A stretch of 16,368 nt of DNA from Chitinispirillaceae bacterium (GTDB taxonomy: Bacteria; Fibrobacterota; Chitinivibrionia; Chitinivibrionales; Chitinispirillaceae), in contig JAFGOU010000265.1 in NCBI GenBank assembly GCA_016926315.1, positions 1-16,368 on the forward strand, written 5' to 3'. Positions 1-8,115 of this stretch are shown here, piece after piece (within the stretch, counting starts at the first letter, position 1; each line of letters opens with the position of its first letter). Under the pieces are notes generated by a model. It saw nothing but the letters and a program-made list of their open reading frames with translations. It was not told the DNA's origin and did no database searches. Position numbers and translations under genes: made by a program.

Positions 1-2
1 CG

Positions 3-983
3 CTCAGAGAGAACACTGCCGCCAGAAACGGCGGTCTCCAGACCGGCTGGACGCCGACAGTCAGGATTTCCCCGCAGCCGGTCGTTGAACTCAGCGGCAT
101 CACCCTTACCTCGACCGACGGTGCAGGCCCGGTGGTCTGGCAAGTCATCAAGGAGCTGGACAAGGATAATGTCAGATCGCGCGACGTGGTGACCATAACC
201 TTCAGCGAGCCGGTAAAACGCACCGACGGCAGCAATATCACGCCGTCGTGCAACCCCTCGGAGATGTTCCATATCTGGCGGGTCCATCCCGACGATCCTG
301 GCGACACCTCACGGTTTCTCCTGATACCCGACATGCTTCAGGGGATTACGAATCTCGACGCCGGGTCGAACTCCGGAACCGCCGTGTTTCGCATGACCAA
401 CAAAAATGACCTGAACCATAACCACTGGGTGAACTTCGATTCGGTATTCAAGTACGTCATGGACCTGTCGCCGCTCATGAACAGGCCGAACGACAACAAC
501 CGGAAGGTCCAGGTACTTGTCAAAGGAAACCCTGTCGGTCCGGTGATCCCGATCCCGAATCCGTTCAAACCGGTCGTTACCATTCCCAACGAGGGGCCCG
601 GCGTTATCAACATCATACACAATCCCAACGCGCAGGACTGGGTGAAAACAAAGGGCGGGACCATTCTCAGGTTCGATATCCGTATTCCGACGAATCCGGA
701 GGTCGATATCAACTGCATGGTCAAAATCTACGATGCGGTGGGTAACATCGTGCAATCCGGGAAGGGAACCTTATATGCCGGTTTGAACCGGCGGCAGGTG
801 GATACCCTTGAGCTTGCGCGGACCGACCTTTTCTGGAACGGCACCAACGGCAAAGGGATGGTCGTGGCGCCGGGCGTCTATCGCGTGGTTGTCTATATTT
901 CTTACAAGTACCGTGGGAGCGATAAAAACGTCGATGTCCCGAAACCGCAGCGTAAAATCGCCATCGTCGGCGTTACCTATTGA
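3..983 (+). CDS. Secreted/surface Ig-like protein, C-terminal part (5' truncated by window edge)
   Basis: The frame is open from the first bases of the window, so the gene starts upstream; the GTG at 132 is internal. About 326 codons are visible. The visible part begins with a proline/threonine-rich stretch and then a beta-rich domain containing VTITFSEPV, the signature of bacterial SbsA/Big-type Ig-like domains. The last 100 residues (KIYDAVGNIV, then LFWNGTNGKGMVVAPGVYR) match the FlgD-like Ig fold seen at the C-termini of exported proteins in FCB-group bacteria, where it resembles sorting or anchoring modules. No catalytic motif is visible. It is probably exported, but the signal peptide lies outside the window. 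It ends in TGA, 28 bases before a strong terminator, so it closes its transcription unit. Confidence 0.75.
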   Translation, partial: LRENTAARNGGLQTGWTPTVRISPQPVVELSGITLTSTDGAGPVVWQVIKELDKDNVRSRDVVTITFSEPVKRTDGSNITPSCNPSEMFHIWRVHPDDPGDTSRFLLIPDMLQGITNLDAGSNSGTAVFRMTNKNDLNHNHWVNFDSVFKYVMDLSPLMNRPNDNNRKVQVLVKGNPVGPVIPIPNPFKPVVTIPNEGPGVINIIHNPNAQDWVKTKGGTILRFDIRIPTNPEVDINCMVKIYDAVGNIVQSGKGTLYAGLNRRQVDTLELARTDLFWNGTNGKGMVVAPGVYRVVVYISYKYRGSDKNVDVPKPQRKIAIVGVTY

Positions 984-1011
984 CGGTCCGCGCCATCTTG
1001 CCGTAACTTCG

Positions 1012-1049
1012 GCCCTTCCGCAATTATCATGCGGAAGGGCTTTTTTTTT
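1012..1049 (+). terminator. Rho-independent terminator after the Ig-like protein gene
   Basis: A perfect 10-bp GC-rich stem (1012-1021 with 1031-1040, GCCCTTCCGC/GCGGAAGGGC) encloses a 9-nt loop and is followed by nine T residues (1041-1049). It separates the surface-protein gene from metF. Confidence 0.95.
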
Positions 1050-1114
1050 GCGGTACAATATCGTAAATTCAATTACCGGGTTGCCGGTTACGGTACATAG
1101 AAATAGAGCCGACG

Positions 1115-2005
1115 ATGCACCTGAAAGAAATCTTCAAGCAGAATAAAAAAACCTTCAGCTTTGAATTCTTTCCCCCCAAAGATACAAAGAGTTCAGATAC
1201 GCTCTTCAGGTCCATCGCTGAGCTGGTTCCCCTCAAACCAGCCTATGTAAGCGTTACCTACGGCGCCGGCGGCTCCACGCGCGAGCTGACCAGAGACCTG
1301 GTCGTACGGATACGGCAATCCACTGACCTGACCGTTGTCGCGCACCTCACCTGTGTCGGATCGACCAGGGAGGAACTCCGGCGGATACTTGCAACCTACG
1401 TCGAAAGCGGCATCGAAAATATTTTCGCCATCAGCGGTGATCCGCCGGCGGATGCCGGTGATTCCTTCTCGCCGCCGCCGGACGGTTGTGCCAATGCGGT
1501 CGAACTTGTCGCATTAATCAAGCGCTTTCATCCCGCTCTTGGAATCGGCGTGGCAGGATTTCCCGAAGGACACAAACGCACCCCGAACCGGCTCACCGAG
1601 CTCGATTACCTCAAGGCAAAAATCGACGCCGGGGCGGATTACATCTGCACACAGCTTTTTTTCGACAACCATGAGTTTTACGATTTTCGCGATCGGTGCG
1701 ATCTTGCCGGCATCAGGGTACCGATAATCGCCGGTATCATGCCGGTCACCTCCCGCAAGGGGATGCTCCGCATGGCCGAGCTGTCGCCGTTTACCCGTTT
1801 TCCGGCACGGCTGCTCAAGGCGCTTGGGCGATCCGCACGCGACGACCAGTTTGAAAAGGTCGGCATCCACTGGGCCACCGAGCAGATCATGGACCTTATC
1901 GATAACAAGGTGCGCGGAGTCCATTTTTATACCCTCAACCGGTCACGGGCGACGCTGTCCATTTACGATGCGCTCGGCGTCACCGATTCACAAGGGCTGG
2001 TATGA
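1115..2005 (+). CDS. metF: 5,10-methylenetetrahydrofolate reductase
   Basis: Reduces 5,10-methylene-THF to 5-methyl-THF with an FAD cofactor in the cytoplasm, supplying the methyl group for methionine synthesis. At 296 aa it equals the usual length of bacterial MetF. Family motifs are in order: EFFPPK (17-22, with the conserved glutamate E17), YVSVTYGAGGS (44-54), VVAHLTC (74-80), ENIFAISGDPP (101-111, with the conserved aspartate D109) and ICTQLFFD (177-184). The C-terminal GVHFYTLNRS is also typical. The ATG at 1115 places the first motif where expected, but the ribosome-binding site is weak (gagcc). It overlaps the next gene by 4 bases (ATGA), suggesting translational coupling with the GAF-ANTAR regulator. 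No SAM or B12 riboswitch is evident in the 65-nt leader. Confidence 0.95.
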   Translation: MHLKEIFKQNKKTFSFEFFPPKDTKSSDTLFRSIAELVPLKPAYVSVTYGAGGSTRELTRDLVVRIRQSTDLTVVAHLTCVGSTREELRRILATYVESGIENIFAISGDPPADAGDSFSPPPDGCANAVELVALIKRFHPALGIGVAGFPEGHKRTPNRLTELDYLKAKIDAGADYICTQLFFDNHEFYDFRDRCDLAGIRVPIIAGIMPVTSRKGMLRMAELSPFTRFPARLLKALGRSARDDQFEKVGIHWATEQIMDLIDNKVRGVHFYTLNRSRATLSIYDALGVTDSQGLV

Positions 2006-2733
2006 TGACTTCGGACCATACCACAGTCAATCCTGCGGCCATTCCAGTCCTGCGAGGCACCATGCTCGAAGGTATCAGCGAAATCAGCAGGGCAATCATG
2101 GACCGGAATTACATCGATGACCTGCTGGCGCTTATTGTCTCGGTTACGGCAAAAACCATCGGATCGAAGATATGCTCGATCCTGCTCATCGACAAGGACC
2201 GCCAGGAACTGGTGCTGCGCGCCTGCCATACCGAGACAGGCGCCTATCGCCAGCGCTCCAACACGCCGCTCGGCAAGGGAATAGCGGGAAGGGTGGCGGT
2301 GCTCAACAAACCGATCAAAGTCAATGACGTTGCCAAAGACCCCCGTTTTCTCAACAAACGGATGGCGGTTGAAGACAAGCTGGTTTCCCTGCTTTCGGTA
2401 CCCATGAGCGTTCAGGGAGAGGTGCTCGGGGTCATCAACTGTTACACGACGCATGAATATGACTTCTCGCAGGAAGACATCATGATGCTGACAACGGTGG
2501 CCGCCCAGGCGGCCGTCCTCCTTAAAAACACCGAACTGCACATCATGAAGGAGATTGTTGAACGGGAGCTGGAGGAGCGCAAGACCATCGAACGGGCCAA
2601 GGAGATACTGATGGATAAAAAGCGTATCCCGGGCAAGCAGGCGTTTGAGCTTATGCGGCGCCAGAGCATGAACACCAGGATCTCGCTTATAAAAATCGCG
2701 GAATCCATCATTCTTGCCGCGACATTTGACTAA
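2002..2733 (+). CDS. GAF-ANTAR RNA-binding antiterminator
   Basis: A 243-aa cytoplasmic regulator. Residues about 20-178 form a GAF domain (KICSILLID, GKGIAGRVA, LLSVPM, GVINCY, then the helix FSQEDIMMLTTVAAQAA), a likely small-molecule or redox sensor. A charged helix (about 183-195) leads into an ANTAR domain (about 195-240: ERKTIERAKEILMDKK, QAFELMRRQSM, ISLIKIAESII), the three-helix RNA-binding module of AmiR, NasR and EutV. ANTAR proteins bind paired hexaloop hairpins in leader RNAs and prevent terminator formation. There is no receiver domain, so control is probably by ligand or redox state at the GAF domain rather than phosphorylation. The start overlaps the metF stop (ATGA); M2 or M21 are alternatives. 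The gene directly downstream, gdhA, has a leader fitting the ANTAR target model, so it is the likely target. Confidence 0.9.
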   Translation: MMTSDHTTVNPAAIPVLRGTMLEGISEISRAIMDRNYIDDLLALIVSVTAKTIGSKICSILLIDKDRQELVLRACHTETGAYRQRSNTPLGKGIAGRVAVLNKPIKVNDVAKDPRFLNKRMAVEDKLVSLLSVPMSVQGEVLGVINCYTTHEYDFSQEDIMMLTTVAAQAAVLLKNTELHIMKEIVERELEERKTIERAKEILMDKKRIPGKQAFELMRRQSMNTRISLIKIAESIILAATFD

Positions 2734-2754
2734 TCGGTGAAAAAGTAGTATATT
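2726..2754 (+). promoter_or_regulatory. Sigma70-type promoter for the gdhA leader
   Basis: TTGACT (2726-2731) and TATATT (2749-2754) each match five of six consensus bases and are separated by exactly 17 bp. The -35 box lies in the last codons of the GAF-ANTAR gene. A start about 6-8 bases after the -10 box would fall at 2760-2762, exactly the base of the first leader hairpin. Confidence 0.8.
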
Positions 2755-2757
2755 TAG

Positions 2758-4263
<1,506 letters not shown>

Positions 4264-4287
4264 TATCGCCCGGTTGCCGGTGATATG

Positions 4288-4315
4288 AAAAGGCGGGGGC
4301 ATTCCCCGCCTTTTT
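4288..4315 (+). terminator. Bidirectional terminator between gdhA and the small minus-strand gene
   Basis: GGCGGGG (4292-4298) pairs with CCCCGCC (4304-4310) around a 5-nt loop, flanked by AAAA on the left and TTTTT on the right. It therefore works for gdhA on the plus strand and for the convergent minigene on the minus strand. Confidence 0.9.
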
Positions 4316-4328
4316 CAATGTGAATATA

Positions 4329-4451
4329 TCAGAACCCCGAAACCGCGGATGCCTTGGCGGCTTTTTTTGCCTTGATCTTTTCCCACTTTTCCGCTGCCGT
4401 CATTTTTTTCTTATTGTTTTTGCTTACTCCCTTGTCCATGCTCTTTGACAT
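4329..4451 (-). CDS. 40-aa lysine-rich small protein
   Basis: Reading the minus strand from ATG at 4451 gives MSKSMDKGVSKNNKKKMTAA and then EKWEKIKAKKAAKASAVSGF, stop at 4329. Twelve of 40 residues are lysine against three acidic residues, so it is strongly basic; residues 17-34 could form one amphipathic helix. The start is preceded by an excellent ribosome-binding site (AGAAGGAGG, 5 bases before the ATG), which is the main reason to call it. It converges on gdhA and shares its bidirectional terminator. No transmembrane segment or family is recognised. Such peptides may bind nucleic acid or ribosomes, but that is only a guess from composition. Confidence 0.7.
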   Translation of the reverse strand: MSKSMDKGVSKNNKKKMTAAEKWEKIKAKKAAKASAVSGF

Positions 4452-4487
4452 AGTTCCTCCTTCTGAAAACAGGTGTATAGGTGCTTA

Positions 4488-4536
4488 GGGCGTTTTTTCT
4501 GACAAAACATTGGCGGTTCATGCAGAAAAAACGCCC
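4488..4536. repeat. Perfect 14-bp inverted repeat, 21-nt spacer
   Basis: GGGCGTTTTTTCTG (4488-4501) is exactly mirrored by CAGAAAAAACGCCC (4523-4536). Arms with GGGCG next to a run of six T could terminate transcription in either direction or form a leader hairpin in the minus-strand minigene mRNA. No transposase is nearby. Confidence 0.8.
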
Positions 4537-4577
4537 GATATCAATATCCTTCCATAGTGCCGTGCCATTGGCGCACT

Positions 4578-4605
4578 TGCCTTTCAAGCGAAGTCTTGAA
4601 AGGCA
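4578..4605. repeat. Hairpin next to the dispersed repeat
   Basis: GCCTTTCAAG (4579-4588) pairs perfectly with CTTGAAAGGC (4595-4604), plus one further T-A pair, around loop CGAAGT. It ends five bases before repeat copy A. The loop does not have the A1/G4 pattern of ANTAR targets, and no T-run follows. Confidence 0.75.
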
Positions 4606-4609
4606 TGGA

Positions 4610-4734
4610 GGCTCTTTGTCTGAGAAATATACGTTTTTCGCATAGATTAGTCAGACGGTGAATATGAGTAACGGGTCGTATCCCGCAGTTACCATCTTGG
4701 TAATCATGGTGTTAATCCGGAGAATCCGGATCAG
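4610..4734 (+). repeat. Dispersed intergenic repeat, copy A
   Basis: Starts GGCTCTTTGTCTGAGAAATA and ends AATCCGGAGAATCCGG plus ATCAGG. The reverse complement of 13370-13460 carries the same blocks in the same order; the 74-base right-hand block (from 4661) agrees at about 80% by hand alignment. Copy A carries about 31 extra bases (about 4631-4661) after the first block, bounded by GTCTGA/TCAGAC. The palindrome TCCGGA occurs twice in tandem near the end. No coding capacity. It could be a non-autonomous mobile element remnant or a genome-wide regulatory or structural repeat. Confidence 0.75.
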
Positions 4735-4969
4735 GATATCGTCACCGGATACCGTTGTATGATAATTTATGCCGTTGTGAAAAAAAAGTCAAGAGCTGCC
4801 CCACCTTCGCCGTAACAACTTTTCACCATTGATAACGTGATACAAATTATTTTTAACCGGCGTATCGAAAAGGACGGGTGAGCATGATCATCGGTCGTTC
4901 CGGCAGTCATACGTGCTATTGCCCGCCTTTTTCCGCCCAGTTCACGCACCTCCTGGAGGAAACTGTTTT

Positions 4970-5605
4970 ATGAACCTGTTACGAGCAAGCGCGAAAGGCG
5001 ACCTGGCAGCAATAAAAAAATTTGTGGCGGATGGCGCCGGAGTCAATACCGCCGATCCCGGCGGACGTACGCCGATCATAGAAGCGGCGTGGGGCGGGCA
5101 TGCCGACATCGTTAAATACCTTCTGGAAAAAGGCGCCGACATCGATGCCGTTGACAATACCGGATATACGGCGCTCATGCGCGCCTGCGAGGAGGGCCAC
5201 GCAACGGTCGTCACCTACCTGATCGGTAAAAAAGCGAACGTCAATGCACGGGGCAAAGTACGCGGAACCACGCCGCTCATGCTCGCCGCTGAACGTGGGC
5301 ATCTTAAAATCCTGGAACTGCTTCTTTCCAAGAAAGCGAATATCAATGCCGTTGATCAATACGAAGAGACCGCGGTTGTCCGAGCGTATCATGCCAACCA
5401 GATCAAGGCCGCCAAATTTCTTGAGTCGAAAGGCGGCAGAGGAAAGTCCGAACGGAGCTCCTACCTGCACTATTCCAGCCGTGACAAGGAAAGCACGACC
5501 ATTGCCAAATCCATGCTTCCCAAATGGAGCGCGGCCTTTGAATCGGAGAACGATCAGGACACCGACGAACCGGCGGTTCCCGCCGATGAAGGGGTTGAAG
5601 AGTAA
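4970..5605 (+). CDS. Ankyrin-repeat protein
   Basis: A 211-aa protein with no signal peptide. Residues 1-160 are about five ankyrin repeats, with canonical units GRTPIIEAAWGGHADIVKYL, GYTALMRACEEGHATVVTYL and GTTPLMLAAERGHLKILELL, and a half repeat at each end. The last 50 residues are polar and acidic (QDTDEPAVPADEGVEE), probably disordered. Ankyrin repeats mediate protein-protein contact; the partner is unknown. The ATG at 4970 follows GGAGGA (4955-4960) at 9 nt and gives the natural first helix MNLLRASAKGDLAAIKKF; the upstream ATG at 4913 would add a non-repeat extension without a ribosome-binding site. Its 3' end overlaps the convergent DUF1848 reading frame by about 50 bases. Confidence 0.85.
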   Translation: MNLLRASAKGDLAAIKKFVADGAGVNTADPGGRTPIIEAAWGGHADIVKYLLEKGADIDAVDNTGYTALMRACEEGHATVVTYLIGKKANVNARGKVRGTTPLMLAAERGHLKILELLLSKKANINAVDQYEETAVVRAYHANQIKAAKFLESKGGRGKSERSSYLHYSSRDKESTTIAKSMLPKWSAAFESENDQDTDEPAVPADEGVEE

Positions 5606-6540
5606 CCGCAGATCGCGTCGCCATGAAGCGCGGCCTTTTTTCGCCGTTCCCCTGCGCACTCCGGCGATACGTTCGCATAGCAGTACACGCAGCCGTGTCC
5701 GCAGCTGTTGTACCCGCCGATGTCCTTGCTCCTGATGCAGCGGCAGTGTGAACGCTGGCCCGGATCTTTTTTTCCGTTTTCCTTTTCCAAATACCTCTGC
5801 AGCGACCGGTCATGGGGGAAAATCCTGGCCAGCAAGGCATCGTCGATACATTTCCCCTTTTCAATACCATACCCTGAAAAATCCCTCTCCGCGGCGCAGG
5901 TGACCGCCGGTATATTCCACTTGCGGCTCAACGCGGCAATTCCGCGCAGCATCTCCTCCTGTGACGCGGTATCCCACTCCCGCATAGTGATGCCTGCATT
6001 CCGGAGGTTGCGCACCACTTTTGCATACCGTGCGATAAAGCTGATGGTCAACCGTCCCGTTGATCCGCACAGGGCGCTTCCGATATGCTCGATCCGGCCG
6101 AGCAGCTCCTCCGGCCCGAGCCGTTCGGTTAAAAGCAGAGGATCGAACCGCCAGAGCAGGCGCTCCGGGCCGAGACGACCTGCCAGCATCCTGAAGGTCT
6201 CGATCCGTTCATCGATCAACGGAACGCACGGTTCCAGTCCCTCCTGTTCGTAATCGTTAAGCGTGAACTGAAACAGATAACTGATGCCGCGACGATCCAG
6301 TTCGTCAAGAACCGGAACTATCGGGCGCGGATTTTTTGACCAGAACACGAACAGCCGGGTGTGCTCCAGGGAGACATACTGTGATGTGCCGTTCCACGGG
6401 TTGATCCAGCGTAGGTAGCCGGCCGAAAGCCGGCGCAAAAGCCACTCCCCGAAAAAAGCGGGAATATCCGTTGCCCTGCTGGCGGAAACAATGACCGGGA
6501 CGATAGCCGGCCGTCGTTCGCCGGAGTCGGTGGTGATCAT
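5554..6540 (-). CDS. DUF1848 family protein with C-terminal CxxxCxxC cluster
   Basis: About 328 aa from the ATG at 6540. Family features: VIVSASRATDIPAFFGEWL near the start, RWINPWNGTSQYVSL, LFVFWSKNPRP, YLFQFTLNDYE and LLWRFDPLLLT. The C-terminal cysteine region has HCRC, SKDIGGYN, then C-GHG-C-VY-CYAN (codons at 5680-5703), the same CxxxCxxC spacing as radical SAM enzymes, so a [4Fe-4S] cluster is likely. The reaction is unknown. The start is uncertain: ATG at 6561 is possible and neither has a clear ribosome-binding site; 6540 fits the family and leaves a short divergent gap to the pseudogene. The last ~30 residues after CYANVSPE look low-complexity and run into the ankyrin gene, so the natural C-terminus may have been altered. 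Confidence 0.8.
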   Translation of the reverse strand: MITTDSGERRPAIVPVIVSASRATDIPAFFGEWLLRRLSAGYLRWINPWNGTSQYVSLEHTRLFVFWSKNPRPIVPVLDELDRRGISYLFQFTLNDYEQEGLEPCVPLIDERIETFRMLAGRLGPERLLWRFDPLLLTERLGPEELLGRIEHIGSALCGSTGRLTISFIARYAKVVRNLRNAGITMREWDTASQEEMLRGIAALSRKWNIPAVTCAAERDFSGYGIEKGKCIDDALLARIFPHDRSLQRYLEKENGKKDPGQRSHCRCIRSKDIGGYNSCGHGCVYCYANVSPECAGERRKKAALHGDAICGYSSTPSSAGTAGSSVS

Positions 6541-6559
6541 TGCTCGCGAGAGGGAGGAC

Positions 6560-7357
6560 ATGGTATTATTGAATATACCTTCAACACGACCCATGACACG
6601 ACACTCCTCCCCTCCCCTTGCCCTTGTCATCAACCCCTGCGTTACCGATTTCAAACTCTACGATGAGTGGATGCACCCGCTCGGGCTCTATTTTCTTATC
6701 GATCTGTTGCGACGCAACGGTTTCGACGTACGCTTTTTCAACTTTCTCGAATGTACCGGGAACGACAAGTCCCGTCGATTCAATACCGGCGACTTTCCAT
6801 GGGTGGAGATCGAAAAACCCCCGGTCTACCGTTCCATTCCGCGACGATACAAACGATACGGAAGACCGCTTTCGGACCTCCGACGATTTCTTGCATCAAC
6901 GCCCCGTCCGGACCTCGTCTGCATAGGTTCAATGATGACCTACTGGCCGCCGGATTCACGACCCTCCGGTTCGGTTACGAAAGCGGCGCTGCGTAACACC
7001 ACCGGGACGTGAGCGCCAAGGCGTCTCGCGATATGGCAAGGGAGAAAGTTTCCTGCCTGAAACGGGCGGGATTCAGCGGTAATGATCTCGGCATTTATGC
7101 AATGGCAGGGCTTCCCGACCAGTCTCCGCGCCAGGTCCTTGACGAAATCGACTTTATCCGGTCTCTGGGCGTGATGCCCAAACCGGTCTGGCTTTCCCCG
7201 GTTCCCGGGACCCGGCTTTTCAGGCATTACGCGAAAATGTTCCCGGAGATTACCGCCGATCCGCTGTGGCATAACGACCTTTTTTTTTATCACCCGGCTC
7301 CCGGGATGGGGCGGGGAGGCGGTAGAGGAAATACGGGAGAGGGCGCGCCAGGGCTGA
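6560..7357 (+). pseudogene. B12-binding radical SAM protein, degraded
   Basis: The N-terminal B12-binding-like part (LALVINPCVTDFKLYDEWM, LGLYFLIDLLRRNGFDVRFF, then PDLVCIGSMMTYW) is in one frame to about 6945. At that point it joins, in another frame, the late radical SAM part (LLAAGFTTLRFGYESG). The CxxxCxxC core that should lie between, probably some 150-200 residues, is missing. Next comes an in-frame TAA (6994-6996). The frame then resumes with VSAKASRDMAREKVSCLKRA and IYAMAGLPDQSPRQVLDEID. Finally a run of nine T (7280-7288) shifts the frame; removing one T restores ITRLPGWGGEAVEEIRERAR and a TGA at 7355. Three independent lesions make it non-functional. The intact ancestor would be a COG1032-type cobalamin-dependent radical SAM enzyme. 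The ATG at 6593 is an alternative start. Confidence 0.88.
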
Positions 7358-7365
7358 GCAGCCTT

Positions 7366-7902
7366 TTATTTTCCATTTTCCTTGCGTAACTCCCCCACCA
7401 GTTTCGCGCGCGCCATCATCAGAAACTCCTGAAGCTTCTCCTCCTTGAAATCCGGATAGGTCCAGGAGAAATGGCGGTACCTCCCCTGCCGGAAGTGGAG
7501 CGTCACCTCGCCGTAGATGCCCCGGCCGAGGTAGAGGCGGTGGTAAAAATCCTTGGTGCTGGCGAGCACCAGCTTGTCGCGTGCAAGGTAACCGGGGTCG
7601 ATATTGACGATACGTCGTCCGTCCTGAGCCAGTTCCTGTTCCAGTGCGTTCGTCCAGACTTTGACTGAAGGAAGTTCTTCGCGGGGAAACGGCGCATGGT
7701 GGCAAAGATAGGTTTTCAGCAGCTCCTCACCCATCTCCCTGGCATAGTAGCCGGTCCAGATAAAGGGAACCGGTCCGTACGCCGAGTCGCAATGGCCAAA
7801 TCGCCGTTCAAGGCATTCCATGACACGGTCGAAAGTGAAGCGCTTATGATACATGATCGCGAAAAAAAGCACCGTTGAAGCTGGAATTTGAGCGGTTCCC
7901 AT
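7366..7902 (-). CDS. DUF4416 family protein
   Basis: 178 aa from ATG at 7902, the usual size of the family. Recognisable segments: LFFAIMYHKRFTFDRVMECL, ERRFGHCDSAYGPVPF, TGYYAREMGEELLKTYL, then VKVWTNALEQELA and RRIVNIDPGYLARDKLVLA, and near the end STKDFYHRLYLGRGIYGEVT and FSWTYPDF. The conserved NIDPGYL and KDFYHRIYLG-type motifs are the basis for the call. Function is unknown; the family is soluble and cytoplasmic by sequence. The frame is open upstream to 8241 (an ATG at about 7996 is possible), but the added residues look non-coding. No clear ribosome-binding site is seen. The gene converges on the radical SAM pseudogene with an 8-bp gap. Confidence 0.82.
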   Translation of the reverse strand: MGTAQIPASTVLFFAIMYHKRFTFDRVMECLERRFGHCDSAYGPVPFIWTGYYAREMGEELLKTYLCHHAPFPREELPSVKVWTNALEQELAQDGRRIVNIDPGYLARDKLVLASTKDFYHRLYLGRGIYGEVTLHFRQGRYRHFSWTYPDFKEEKLQEFLMMARAKLVGELRKENGK

Positions 7903-8115
7903 ATAGGGTGAATATAGGTTTCGGTACAGGCTCGGAGGCACCGCCGGTCCGTTCCCTGCAGGTTCCCCAAGCGGACAACGCCGGTTATTTGTTGACATAA
8001 AGTAATACGGTCCGCCGGGCTTGATTTTCATTCCCGCTGTTAGTAGTTTTACTGCTACCGGATACGCTCGGGTAAAACCCTTGCCGGGTCGCGAGCGACA
8101 ACTCTCCTGGGGACC
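7903..8115. other. Intergenic region between DUF4416 gene and rnf operon
   Basis: 213 bp that must hold the divergent promoters. A perfect TTGACA (7994-7999) has no -10 box at proper spacing. TTGATT followed 17 bp later by TAGTTT is a weak alternative. Close to rnfC, CGCTCG (8065-8070) and CGAGCG (8092-8097) can pair around a small GGGT/ACCC hairpin, a possible leader structure. Nothing is firm enough to name as the rnf promoter. Confidence 0.4.

Larger units (their letters stand above)
4452..4969. other. 518-bp intergenic region rich in inverted repeats
   Basis: No convincing protein gene lies here. It holds the 14-bp inverted repeat at 4488-4536, a perfect hairpin at 4579-4604, one copy of a dispersed repeat (4610-4734) and an AT-rich stretch (about 4755-4855) in front of the ankyrin gene. 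TATGATAAT (4758-4766) and TTGATA (4829-4834) look promoter-like, but neither has a correctly spaced partner box. The minigene promoter should also be here (minus strand); no strong match was found. Confidence 0.6.

Noticed and set aside
4578..4605. Hexaloop hairpin as a second ANTAR target
   Set aside because: The loop CGAAGT lacks A at position 1 and G at position 4, there is no paired second hairpin and no terminator follows.
4767..4949. A 60-codon minus-strand frame upstream of the ankyrin gene
   Set aside because: No ribosome-binding site, no recognisable motif, and it overlaps the likely promoter region of the ankyrin gene.
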